The position numbers were made by a program, and so were the translations under genes. From Deinococcus aetherius (GTDB lineage: Bacteria; Deinococcota; Deinococci; Deinococcales; Deinococcaceae), in assembly GCF_025997855.1 (NCBI RefSeq), contig NZ_AP026562.1, positions 367,001 through 431,000 on the forward strand: a DNA stretch of 64,000 nt, written 5' to 3'. How positions within the stretch are numbered: position 1 is the stretch's first letter; each line of letters starts with the position of its first letter. The notes below the pieces were generated by a model that made no database searches, was not told the DNA's origin, and saw nothing but the letters and a program-made list of their open reading frames with translations. Positions 33,475-42,500 of the stretch are shown one piece after another.

Positions 33475-34494
33475 TCAGGCGGACTGACGGACGACGAGCC
33501 GAGTGGGGAGGACCCGGTGGGTGACCGACTTCACCTCACCCGCGACGGCATTGAGCAGCAGTTGCACCGCGGCGCGGGCCATATCCTGCACCGGCAGGTC
33601 CACGGTCGTGAGGGCCGGGTGCAGGTAACGGGCGAAGTCGAGGTCACCGAAGCCGGTCACCGCGAGGTCATGGGGCAGCCGCAGTCCCAGCGCGCGTGCG
33701 GCGTGCAGGGCCCCCAGAGCCATGCGGTCGTTGGCGGCGACCACCGCGTCCGGGGGTTCGGGCAGCTCGAAAAGCTGCCGGAGCGCCGCTGCGCCGCTGG
33801 CGTACCCCCAGTCGCCTGCGACGACGTACCCCTCCTCCACGTCCAGGCCGCATTCCCGCATCCCGGCGTGATAGCCCGTCAGCCGGGACTGTGCCCCACG
33901 GTTGAGGGGCTGCGGCGGCCCGCCCACGAACGCGATGCGCTGGCGGCCCCGGCCGTGAACATGCCGGACGGCAGCGCGAACACCCTCGGCGTAGGTGGCC
34001 GCGACGTAGGGCAGCCCGCTCTCCGGCGCGTCGCGGTCGAGCAGCACCACCGGGTGCGGCCAGGCGGCGAGGAGACCCAGCACGTCGTCCGGCAGGTCGG
34101 ATGCGAGCAACACCGCGCCGTCGATGCGCCGCTGGGTGAACATCGCTTCCAGCACGCGCAACTCGCCGGGCTCGCCTGACAGGAGCGTGTGAATCAGCAG
34201 GTCATGCTTGGCGGCGCGGGCGGCTGTGCTGATCGAGGCCTGGACGAGCGCGGCGTAAGGGTCCGGCTCGGGCTCCGGGGTGCGCTGGTACAGGATGCAC
34301 GCGAGCGTGCGCGTGTGCGACCTGCGCAGGGAACGCGCCGCGAAGTTCGGTTCATAGCCGAGCTGCTCAATGACCTCCTCGACCCGGGCACGTGTGGAAG
34401 GCTTGACCAGCAGGCTTTTGTTCAAGACGTTGGAGACCGTCTGCGGCGAGACCCCCGCGCCCTCCGCAACTTGTTTCAAGGTAACCGCCATCAT
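33475..34494 (-). CDS. LacI-family transcriptional regulator
   Basis: The 339-residue repressor has an N-terminal LacI HTH (VTLKQVAEGAGVSPQTVSNV, LNKSLLVKPSTRARVEEVI) with hinge, then a periplasmic-binding-like sensor domain (RTLACILYQRTPEPEPDPYA; RIAFVGGPPQPLNRGAQSRL; VTGFGDLDFARYLHPALTTV). It most likely represses the sugar ABC/sulfatase operon encoded next on the same strand until the imported sugar or a metabolite binds. ATG 34494 or the adjacent ATG 34491 is preceded by GGGAGGGAGG. Matching candidate sites occur on both sides of the gene, suggesting autoregulation. Confidence 0.92.
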   Translation of the reverse strand: MMAVTLKQVAEGAGVSPQTVSNVLNKSLLVKPSTRARVEEVIEQLGYEPNFAARSLRRSHTRTLACILYQRTPEPEPDPYAALVQASISTAARAAKHDLLIHTLLSGEPGELRVLEAMFTQRRIDGAVLLASDLPDDVLGLLAAWPHPVVLLDRDAPESGLPYVAATYAEGVRAAVRHVHGRGRQRIAFVGGPPQPLNRGAQSRLTGYHAGMRECGLDVEEGYVVAGDWGYASGAAALRQLFELPEPPDAVVAANDRMALGALHAARALGLRLPHDLAVTGFGDLDFARYLHPALTTVDLPVQDMARAAVQLLLNAVAGEVKSVTHRVLPTRLVVRQSA

Positions 34495-34525
34495 CCTCCC
34501 TCCCGCTGGTACCCCCAGACGCTTG

Positions 34526-34553
34526 TTGGATCGTTGAGATTGTAACGTTAAAA
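34526..34553. promoter_or_regulatory. Candidate operator upstream of the LacI gene
   Basis: TTGGATCGTT (34526-34535) repeats the 10-mer seen beside the candidate operator at 33.43 kb. TTGTAACGTTAAAA (34540-34553) has the TAACGTTA palindrome with a central CG pair, typical of LacI-family sites. Confidence 0.4.
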
Positions 34554-34638
34554 TGACTGTAGGCTTCCCGGCCCATCCTGTCAAGGGAAGGCCAGCGGCA
34601 GCTGTGCTGCCCCTGCTGGGGGAGCCATGTCGGATACG

Positions 34639-35440
34639 GGTTCTGGCAACTTCACGCCGGTAGGTCGTTGAGCGGTGACTGACCGGAAGCCCTACCGCCA
34701 CCGTTTTCCCCTGAGCGTCATCGGCGACGCTCTCCGGCTCTCTCACCGCTTCCCCCTCAGCCAGCGGGACGTACAGGAACTGCTTCACGAGCGCGGTGTT
34801 CAGATTAGCCATGAGACCTTGCGACAGTGGAACATCCCATTCGCGCCGCTCCTCACCGAGGAACTGCGCCACCGAGAACCCGAGCGGGGTTCTCGGTGGC
34901 CTCTGGACGAGGTGTGCGTCAAGGTCGGTGGGGTAGGGCATGGGTTGTGGCGGGCGGTCAACGAACACGGAGACGTGCTGGATATCCTCCTTCAGGAAGA
35001 CCGCGACACCGAGGCAGCCAAGTCCTTTTTTGTGCGCCTGCTCCACCAGTACGACGTGCCGGAGGTCATTCATACCGACAAGTTGTGGAGCGACAGTGCG
35101 GCCATCTGGAAACTTCACGTGCTCCACCTCGTGGAGCACGTCCAGGTCGCCTCGGCTCTACGGTGTAACAACCTGATCGAACAGTCGCACCGCCCCACCC
35201 GACAGCACGAACGGCAACAACTGGGCTTGGGGCGACGACGACGGACTCAGGACTTCCTCGCCCTCCACGCCCGAGTCTCGAATCTTCACCAGCACACCCG
35301 AACCACCCTGCCCGCCCAAAAGCGACGAAGCTACCTGACGGGTGCGCTGCACGTCTGGAATCAGGTCGTGCAGTGGGCAGCCTGACGTTCAGGTAGTCCG
35401 TCGGTAACGTCGGCTTGCACCTCGTTCACTTGCCAGAACC
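34639..35440 (+). mobile_element. IS6-family insertion sequence, intact copy A
   Basis: The element is 802 bp with ends GGTTCTGGCAACTTCACG (left) and GGTTCTGGCAAGTGAACG (right, reverse complement). The flanks CGGATACG and CTCGGCAG do not match, so no 8-bp target duplication is left. One full transposase is present. Its length equals copy C at 44.8 kb. Confidence 0.88.
34675..35385 (+). CDS. IS6-family transposase (copy A)
   Basis: The 236-residue DDE transposase has an N-terminal HTH region (LSQRDVQELLHERGVQISHE) and the catalytic core WPLDEVCVKVGG (Asp), EVIHTDKLWSD (Asp), and the Glu in NNLIEQSHRPTRQHERQQLG. The frame is complete. The family moves by replicative transposition, forming cointegrates. 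One substitution (RWPLDE instead of RWHLDE in the other copies) is close to the first Asp. The start is GTG 34675. Confidence 0.92.
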   Translation: MTDRKPYRHRFPLSVIGDALRLSHRFPLSQRDVQELLHERGVQISHETLRQWNIPFAPLLTEELRHREPERGSRWPLDEVCVKVGGVGHGLWRAVNEHGDVLDILLQEDRDTEAAKSFFVRLLHQYDVPEVIHTDKLWSDSAAIWKLHVLHLVEHVQVASALRCNNLIEQSHRPTRQHERQQLGLGRRRRTQDFLALHARVSNLHQHTRTTLPAQKRRSYLTGALHVWNQVVQWAA

Positions 35441-35524
35441 CTCGGCAGCATCAATGGGAGCTGAGTAAACCTGGCTGCGAGGACCTGATAGCGACCCAGG
35501 TTCCCGACGAGGGGGCAGGCTCGC

Positions 35525-36661
35525 CTACCCCACCAGGGCGGACCAGGTGGCCGGGCCCACCACACCGTCGACGGTCACGCCGCGGGCCGTCTGGAAGCGC
35601 TTGACAGCAGCGTCGGTGCCCGGTCCGAAGGCGCCGTCGACGGTCAGGCCCTCACCGGCTCCCACGTTGAGCTGACGCTGCACGGCCCGCACCGCGTCCC
35701 CGCTCTTGCCCAGCCGGACAGTGACGATCAGGCGCTCCCAGGTCTGTGGCCCCACAATGCCGTCGCTGGTGATGCCCACGCCCGTCTGAAAGGCCCGGAC
35801 CGCCATGTCGGTCGCGGGGCCGAAGTCACCGTCCGACACGACATTTTGGCCGCGTGCCCGCAACAGGTATTGCACGCTCCAGGTGGCCTCGTTCCGGTCG
35901 CCCTGTCGCACCAGCGGCCAGGGGCGTGCCGCCTCGCCGAGCGCGGCGGCCACGTCGCGTCGCAACCGGGGGAGCAGCGCGTAGAGCCCGTCGCCCGGGC
36001 AGGTCGTGTCCACGAAGTCGCGGTGTCCGTAGATCGAGGTGCTGGGAATGGCGTACTGCTGGCAGATGTAGGCGCAGAGTTTGACGAGCTGGTTGTACAG
36101 GGCCGTTGGCGGGGTGGTCGAGGTGTAGGTGCCCTCGTTCTCGATCCCGATGGACACGTCGTTGAAGCCCTCGCACTGGGCGCCGCGCACATGCTGGCGC
36201 CCGCCCTGCACCGCCTCGATGCTGCGGTGACGGCCCTCCGTGACGTACCCGCCCCGGCTGATCGTGAACTGCTGACCGCTGTCAATCCAGCCCCGGGCAA
36301 AATGCGACTGCTGGATGGAGCGCGCCAGGCGGTAGGCCTGGGTCTGGGAGAGGTCGGTCGTGTTGGGGCTGGCGGTGTGGTGGACGATCACCATCCGGGG
36401 ACGGCTACTCAGCAGGGTGATCGCCTCGGTCGGCGCGCTGGCACCCCAGGCCGCGCAACTCGCCACCGGGGGAAAGGTCGCCAGCGTCTGCACGGTGTTG
36501 GGGGGCACCTCCCCGTCGGGCAGCCGGGGGCTGACACCGCAACTCGCCAGCAGCAGGCCCAGCCCGGCCCCCAAACCGTACTTCATCACGTTGCGCCGGG
36601 ACACGGCCGGGGCACCGAACGGGGAAGTGACAGCCGGGCGGCTCTCGCACTCAGAACACAT
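35525..36661 (-). CDS. N-acetylmuramoyl-L-alanine amidase lipoprotein with two PG-binding domains
   Basis: The 378-residue protein starts with a Tat-like signal (SRRNVMKYGLGAGLGLLLAS) ending in a lipobox Cys (LASC). An amidase_2/PGRP domain spans residues about 80-250 (VIVHHTASPNT with zinc His; IGIENEGTY; GHRDFVDTTCPGDG with zinc His/Cys). Two peptidoglycan-binding repeats follow (SVQYLLRARGQNVVSDGDFG; AVRAVQRQLNVG). It would cut the bond between muramic acid and the stem peptide at the cell surface. The zinc ligands appear intact. It lies in a same-strand cluster of three PG-binding proteins. Confidence 0.92.
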   Translation of the reverse strand: MCSECESRPAVTSPFGAPAVSRRNVMKYGLGAGLGLLLASCGVSPRLPDGEVPPNTVQTLATFPPVASCAAWGASAPTEAITLLSSRPRMVIVHHTASPNTTDLSQTQAYRLARSIQQSHFARGWIDSGQQFTISRGGYVTEGRHRSIEAVQGGRQHVRGAQCEGFNDVSIGIENEGTYTSTTPPTALYNQLVKLCAYICQQYAIPSTSIYGHRDFVDTTCPGDGLYALLPRLRRDVAAALGEAARPWPLVRQGDRNEATWSVQYLLRARGQNVVSDGDFGPATDMAVRAFQTGVGITSDGIVGPQTWERLIVTVRLGKSGDAVRAVQRQLNVGAGEGLTVDGAFGPGTDAAVKRFQTARGVTVDGVVGPATWSALVG

Positions 36662-36723
36662 AGAACTCCTTGAGGGAAAAAGGGTGGGGACCGGAGGGCA
36701 GGGCCGCCCGGGGCGGGGCCGGC

Positions 36724-38070
36724 TCAGGGCAGGTCACTGTAACTGACGACCACGTACCCGTTTTGCAGGGAGCCCAGGCCGAGCCGGCGCGCGGCGGCCG
36801 GGCTGAGGTCGATGCCCGCCGGGTTGCCGACGACGCGGCCGAACTCGTCGCGCCCGCCGTTGTAGTTGTTCAGGTACGCCGCCTGCGCCTCGGGCACGCA
36901 ACTCCCCGCCGAGGCGAACTTGCGCCGCGCGGAACTCCAGTAGTTGTCGTTCTCGTTCCAGGGACCGACCTCGTACACCTTCAACCCGCCCACGACCGTC
37001 GTGCCGCGCGTGATCTGCACGGTGTACGGCGGGCTCTTGTAGGGGCTGGTCCAGCCGCGGTTGGCGAACTTAAGGTACTTGTCGGGCAGGGCCACCTGCT
37101 CGCTCGGCGTGCCCGCCTCTTGTTGAAACTGGGTGGCGTACACCCGGCAGGACCCGCCGCCGCCGTTCGACGAGCCGACAAGTTCACGCCAGGTGTTGGG
37201 TCCGACGATGCCGTCGGCTGTCAGGCCGCGCGACTGCTGGAAACTCACCACCGCCGACTTCGTCTGCGGCCCGAACTGCCCGTCCGCCGTGACCCCCAAC
37301 TCCTTTTGCACCGCCTTGACCGCCTCCCCGGTGCTGCCCTCGCGCACGGTGATGACCAGCGCGGTCCAGGTCTGCTCGCCGACGATGCCGTCGGCGCTCA
37401 GGCCCCTGGACTGCTGGAAGCTGCGCACGGCGGCCTCGGTCTGGGAACCGAACTGGCCGTCGACGCCGACCGAGTGGCCGTGGGCCAGCAGCAGGTGTTG
37501 CAGGCTGGTCACGCTCTGGCCGCTCGACCCTACCCGCAACACCGGCCAGCTCACCGCCTGGGGGCTGACCATTCCCGTGTCCGCCGACGAGGACCGGGCC
37601 TGCTGGCGGGCCCACGCCGCGCGGACCCAGGCCCGAAAGGTGTCGTAGCGGTCGCCGAGCAGGGCGCGCACCCCGGCGTCGGTGGTGTCCACCACCCGCT
37701 GGAGTTGCAGGTTCTGCTGCGAGACGGCCTGGGGGGCGATTTGGCCTTCCGCGGCTTGCCGGCGGTATTGGGCGCGCAGGGCGGCCTCGCCCTCCTGCTC
37801 ACGCTGGGCGAGGTTCAGCAGTTGCTCCCGCTCGGCCTCCGAAAGACCCAGCACGGCGAAGAGGTCGCGCACCTCGGCCGCCAGGGTCTCGTCCTGGGTG
37901 AGCAGCAGGAAGCCGAGCACGGGTTTCTGGCCCCAGGGGTCGAAGCTGGGTGCGGCGGCGGCGGGAGCGGCGCCGGAGGAGGGGCCTTGCGCCGACGGGG
38001 TGCCCGAGTTGGAGCAGCCCGCCAGCAGCGAGGCGCCGAGAACGGAAAGGAGGAGTGAGCGTCGCAGCAT
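36724..38070 (-). CDS. PG-binding lipoprotein with unassigned C-terminal domain
   Basis: The 448-residue protein has signal peptide LRRSLLLSVLGASLLAGC with a lipobox, a helical N-terminal region (residues about 45-165; LGLSEAEREQLLNLAQREQE), two tandem peptidoglycan-binding domains (about 170-305; LRVGSSGQSVTSLQHLLLAH, EAVKAVQKELGVTADGQFGP) and a C-terminal domain of about 140 residues with conserved-looking blocks VYEVGPWNENDNYW and NNYNGGRDEFGRVVGNPAGI. That domain resembles those attached to surface or spore proteins, but I cannot name an activity. The PG-binding part is almost identical at DNA level to the neighbouring peptidase gene. Confidence 0.8.
   Translation of the reverse strand: MLRRSLLLSVLGASLLAGCSNSGTPSAQGPSSGAAPAAAAPSFDPWGQKPVLGFLLLTQDETLAAEVRDLFAVLGLSEAEREQLLNLAQREQEGEAALRAQYRRQAAEGQIAPQAVSQQNLQLQRVVDTTDAGVRALLGDRYDTFRAWVRAAWARQQARSSSADTGMVSPQAVSWPVLRVGSSGQSVTSLQHLLLAHGHSVGVDGQFGSQTEAAVRSFQQSRGLSADGIVGEQTWTALVITVREGSTGEAVKAVQKELGVTADGQFGPQTKSAVVSFQQSRGLTADGIVGPNTWRELVGSSNGGGGSCRVYATQFQQEAGTPSEQVALPDKYLKFANRGWTSPYKSPPYTVQITRGTTVVGGLKVYEVGPWNENDNYWSSARRKFASAGSCVPEAQAAYLNNYNGGRDEFGRVVGNPAGIDLSPAAARRLGLGSLQNGYVVVSYSDLP
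37171..37562 (-). repeat. 392-bp near-identical repeat, copy 1
   Basis: This stretch encodes the two PG-binding domains and differs from 38667-39058 at a single base that I can find (C at 37231 versus T in copy 2, near the second Leu-Thr codon block). Flanking sequence is unrelated. Confidence 0.9.
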
Positions 38071-38201
38071 GTCAGTCTCCTGAAGTGGGTTGGAGAAGAA
38101 GTGTCCAATGTCCGCCGCGGCCCGGTGGCAGACAGGACACCGGGCCGCGGGTCACGCTGGGGCCGGAAAGGCCCGGAAAGCCCGGACCTTCCCGGAAGGG
38201 C

Positions 38202-39206
38202 TCAGCGCGGCCAGCCGCAGTGGACGTGGGTGCTGTGACCGGCGCTGCCGGGGCCCAGTACCTCGTCGGCGCCCGCGTTCCGGCAGGCCTGCATGAAGTT
38301 GCGGAAATAGGGGTTGCTGGAACTCACCCGCACGCCGTTGATGGTATCCACGTCGAAGGCCAGGCCCGCGTAGTGCCGCGAGTTGCTACTGTGCGACCCC
38401 CCCGCGATGGCCGTCGAGCGGTAACTGTAGACCCCGGCGGTGGACAGCATGCCGCGCAGCATCCGGGTGTCGAGGTACACCGAGCCGCCCGGCGCGTTGT
38501 CGTAGCTGCTGCGCTTGGCGGGGCGGCCCGCCGCGGTATCCACGATGTTGCTGCGGGCGTCCGCCCCGTCGTTCACGCCCGAGACCTGAACCGTGTAGAG
38601 GCTGATCCGGCCGTTGTTCAGAATCTGCTGCGCCAGGGTCGCCCGGTCACTCGTGGTGACCGTCCCCGAGCCGACAAGTTCACGCCAGGTGTTGGGTCCG
38701 ACGATGCCGTCGGCTGTCAGGCCGCGTGACTGCTGGAAACTCACCACCGCCGACTTCGTCTGCGGCCCGAACTGCCCGTCCGCCGTGACCCCCAACTCCT
38801 TTTGCACCGCCTTGACCGCCTCCCCGGTGCTGCCCTCGCGCACGGTGATGACCAGCGCGGTCCAGGTCTGCTCGCCGACGATGCCGTCGGCGCTCAGGCC
38901 CCTGGACTGCTGGAAGCTGCGCACGGCGGCCTCGGTCTGGGAACCGAACTGGCCGTCGACGCCGACCGAGTGGCCGTGGGCCAGCAGCAGGTGTTGCAGG
39001 CTGGTCACGCTCTGGCCGCTCGACCCTACCCGCAACACCGGCCAGCTCACCGCCTGGGCGGTCAGGCTGGCCCCGTCCTGGGGAGCGGCCACTTCGGCAT
39101 CCGTGCTGGCCTGCGCCGTATTTGCCCCCGAGCTCACCTGCGTGGACCCGCAGCTCACCATCATCAGCGCCGAAAGTCCCACCAGCCACCATTTCTGTTG
39201 TCGCAT
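38202..39206 (-). CDS. PG-binding lipoprotein with M15-like peptidase domain
   Basis: The 334-residue protein has a lipoprotein signal (RQQKWWLVGLSALMMVSC), two PG-binding domains (residues about 55-190), and a C-terminal domain whose ends (GGSHSSNSRHYAGLAFDVDT and STHVHCGW) give the His-x6-Asp and His-x-His zinc ligands of the D-Ala-D-Ala carboxypeptidase (M15) fold. It would trim or cleave peptidoglycan stem peptides. ATG 39206 is chosen over an upstream in-frame start because it opens the signal peptide. It is first in the three-gene same-strand cluster, divergent from the large SARP-like regulator. Confidence 0.88.
   Translation of the reverse strand: MRQQKWWLVGLSALMMVSCGSTQVSSGANTAQASTDAEVAAPQDGASLTAQAVSWPVLRVGSSGQSVTSLQHLLLAHGHSVGVDGQFGSQTEAAVRSFQQSRGLSADGIVGEQTWTALVITVREGSTGEAVKAVQKELGVTADGQFGPQTKSAVVSFQQSRGLTADGIVGPNTWRELVGSGTVTTSDRATLAQQILNNGRISLYTVQVSGVNDGADARSNIVDTAAGRPAKRSSYDNAPGGSVYLDTRMLRGMLSTAGVYSYRSTAIAGGSHSSNSRHYAGLAFDVDTINGVRVSSSNPYFRNFMQACRNAGADEVLGPGSAGHSTHVHCGWPR
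38667..39058 (-). repeat. 392-bp near-identical repeat, copy 2
   Basis: This is the second copy of the PG-binding-domain segment, 1.5 kb from the first and in the same orientation. Near identity including synonymous positions points to recent duplication or gene conversion. Confidence 0.9.
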
Positions 39207-39534
39207 CGTCTTCCCCCCGGAAGGCTCCCCGGCAAAATCTTCCGCGCGTCCGGGAACCGAGAACGCGGGCAAACGGACTTCTGAACGAACCGTCGGCCGG
39301 AACACGCACTTTTTCCCCAGCGTGCCCCGCGGCGGTCTAGGCACGGTGGCCCGGACTCACACGGGTCAGCCTAAGCGCAGGTATCCTCGGCAGCGTCCTT
39401 ACACCTGTCCTGAGACCCGTCCCACTTTCGTCTGCTTCCCGTCGAAGAGGCTTCGGAGGTGGTGGACGCCTTCCGGGTCGCTGTGCCAGCACCGGCACCG
39501 ACCTGGCCGGAACCACCACCTCCCGAGGAGGACC

Positions 39535-42500
39535 ATGCGCTTACCCCCTTCTTCTCCCCGCGTGCGCCTGTTCGGCCCGCCCCGCGCCGAGTGCGGAGCC
39601 CAGGTCACGCACCTGACCTCCCTCAAGGAGGTCGCCCTGCTGGGCCTGCTGGCCGTGGGGCGCGCCGAACAGACCCGCGAATCGCTGCTCGCCCTGCTGT
39701 GGCCCGACAGCTCCCCCGCCGCCGCCCGCAAGAACCTGCGCAACGCGCTGTGGTCGCTGCGCCGCCTGCTGGGTGAGGACGCCCTGAAAACGCGCGGCGA
39801 CCACCTGACCCTCGCCCAGGACCTGTGGGTGGACGCCCGTCACTTCGAGGCTGCCGGTCGCCTGCTGCGCCTGGACGACGGACACGGACACCCGGCGCCG
39901 GGCGAGGGCGGGGAGGCCGCCCTGGAGCAGGTGCTCGAGCTGCATACGGGGCCCTTTCTGGAGGGAATCCCGGTCCCCGAGGAGGGCGAGTTCGACGCCT
40001 GGCTGCGCACGCAGCGCGACCGCCTGGGCCACGTCTACCTGGAGGCGCTGACGCGAGCGGTGCAGCACGCGGCGGCGCGGGGCGCTTGGGCGCAGATTCC
40101 CTCCCTGGCCGGGCGGGCGCTCGCCCAAGACCCGCTGCTCGAACCGCTGCACGGAGCGCTGATGGAGGCCTACGTCCACCTAGGGCAGCGGGGGGAGGCG
40201 CTGCGGCAGTTCGGGCGGCTGCGCGAGACCCTGGCGCGCGAGTTCGGCCTGGAGCCCTCGCCCGCCATTCTGGCGCTGCATGCCCGCATCGTGGCGGGGG
40301 ACCTGGGCGGCCTGGCGCCTGCGGTTGGGAGCGCCCCCCGGGCAGCGGGACCGGAGCCCCTGCGGCTGATCAACCTACTGCCGCTCGACAGCTCGCAGCG
40401 CTTTTTCGGGCGGGAGCGTGAGCGGGCCGAACTCGCGCGGCTTTTGAGGGAGCGCCCGCGGCTGCTGGGCGTGTACGGGCGGGGCGGCGTCGGCAAGACC
40501 GCGTTGGTGTGCCGGGCGCTCCTGGACCTTCAGGCGGCGCCGGAGTCCTTTCCCTACGCCGGTGTCGTCTCGCTGGGCCCCACCACGACGGGCGTGGACT
40601 GGGCGCGCGTCGTGGGTGACCTGGGCCGCCTGCTTCCCGAGCCCGCCCGCGCCGCCCTGCTGCGCGACACCCACCAGCCCGGCCAGGCGCCCGGGCAACT
40701 GGCCCACGCCCTGCTGGACCACCTGCGCGGCGGGCGCTTCCTGCTGCTGCTCGACGAGGCCGAGCGGCTGCTCGATCCCGTCTCGGGGGAGGTGGCCGAC
40801 CGCGAGTTGCGGGCGCTGCTGACAACCGTGTTGCGCCAGGGAGGACCGCTGACGGTGCTGCACAGCAGCCGCGCGCCGTGGCCCATCCCCGTCGCCTGGG
40901 CGAGCTGGGAGCGCAGCCTGCACCTGACCGCAGGCCTGAGCGTGGCTGAGGGCGCTGCCCTGCTGCGCGCCTGCGACCCCGACGGTCATGCAGGGCTGCG
41001 CGAGGCCGGGGACGACCAGCTCGCGCCCATCGTGCGTGGGGCCGCCGGCTTTCCGCGGGCGCTGGAGGCGGTCGCGGGCTTGCTGCTCGAACGCCCGCTG
41101 CTGCGCCTAGAGGATCTGTGTGGGGCCCCCGAGCGCTTTCTGGGAGAGGCTACCGGGCTGGTCGTTGAGCAGGTGCTGGGGCAGTTGCCACCCGAACTGC
41201 TGCGGGTGCTGGAGGGGCTGGCGCTGCTGGGCCGCCCGGTGCCGCGCGCCGCGCTCGCCTCCGTGCTGCGTCCTTATGTGGCCGAGGAGACGCTCGATAA
41301 CCTCTTGCAGCGCCTGGTCCGCTCCCACCTCGTGCAGTACGATCGCTCCGTAGAGATCTTTTCCCTGCACACCCTGGACCGGGACTACGCCTACCGCCGC
41401 ATTCCCACCCAGGGGAACGAGACGGCCTCGGCCGGGCCCCCCTACACCCGCCGCGCCCTGCACCTGCGCGCGGCAGCCTACCACCGCTCAGTTGCGCCCA
41501 CCCCCGAACTCGCCGCCCCCGACGACGCCGAGAACCGCCTGCGGGAATTCGAGCATCTGCTGGCGGCCGGGGAGGGCGACCGGGCCGCGGCGGTGCTGCT
41601 CACGCTCGGCCCATCCCTGACCCACTGGGGCCAGCTCTCGCGCCTGGCCGGGCTACACGCGGCGCTCCACGGCCACGTCGCCGACCCTGAATTGACGCAG
41701 GGACACCTCGTCGCCCAGGGCCGGGCCCTGCGCGCCCTGGGCCGGGCGGGCGAAGCGGCGGTCCACCTGCGCGACGCCGCGGGGCTGGCCCACGCCGCGG
41801 CCGACACCCAGGGCGAGATTGACGCCCTGCTCGAACTCGCCTCCACCCTCTATCAACTGGGCCGCCGGGAGCAGTGGCAGGCCGTCACCACCCAGGCCCT
41901 GACCGCCGCCCAGGCCCTGAGTGACCGGGCGCGGCGGGCGGCGGCGCTCAAGGGGCTGGGCAACCTCTGCCTGAGCGGCGGTGACCTGGGGCGGGCACGT
42001 GACATCTACCGGGAGGCGTTGGAGGAGACCCGGGCCGTAGGCGACCGAACGCTGGAGGGCGCGTTGCTGTACAACCTGGGCCTGGTGCACGCCGAACTCT
42101 GGGATCTGGACCCCGCCCTCTCACTGCTGCGGGCCGCCCTGCACCTGGGCGGCGCGGGCCCCAATCCGGCCGCCGAGGCCGCCACACTCGGCACGCTGGG
42201 GTCGGTGCTCGCCGGGCAGGGAGATTTGGCCGGTGCTTTCTACCACACCCAGCGCGCCCTGGAGATTCAGCGCGCGCGCGGCGACCGCTACGGCGAGTGC
42301 TGGAATCTGGGCAACCTGGGCATCTGGGAACTGCTGGGGGGCAATGCCCGGCAGGCCGTGGCGGAACTGCGCGCTGCCGTGGCCCTCGCACGGGAGATCG
42401 GCGCCGAGTCCCTGGTGGCCTTTAAGGGCGTCTTCCTGGCCGCCGCGCTGCTGCTCGACGGGGAGGACGAGGAGGCGCTACAGGTGGCACAGAAGGTTCG

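Noticed and set aside
38614..39534. An N-terminal extension of 307 codons in frame with the SARP-like regulator.
   Set aside because: It runs antisense through the peptidase gene and its promoter. GAGGAGG before ATG 39535 marks the real start.
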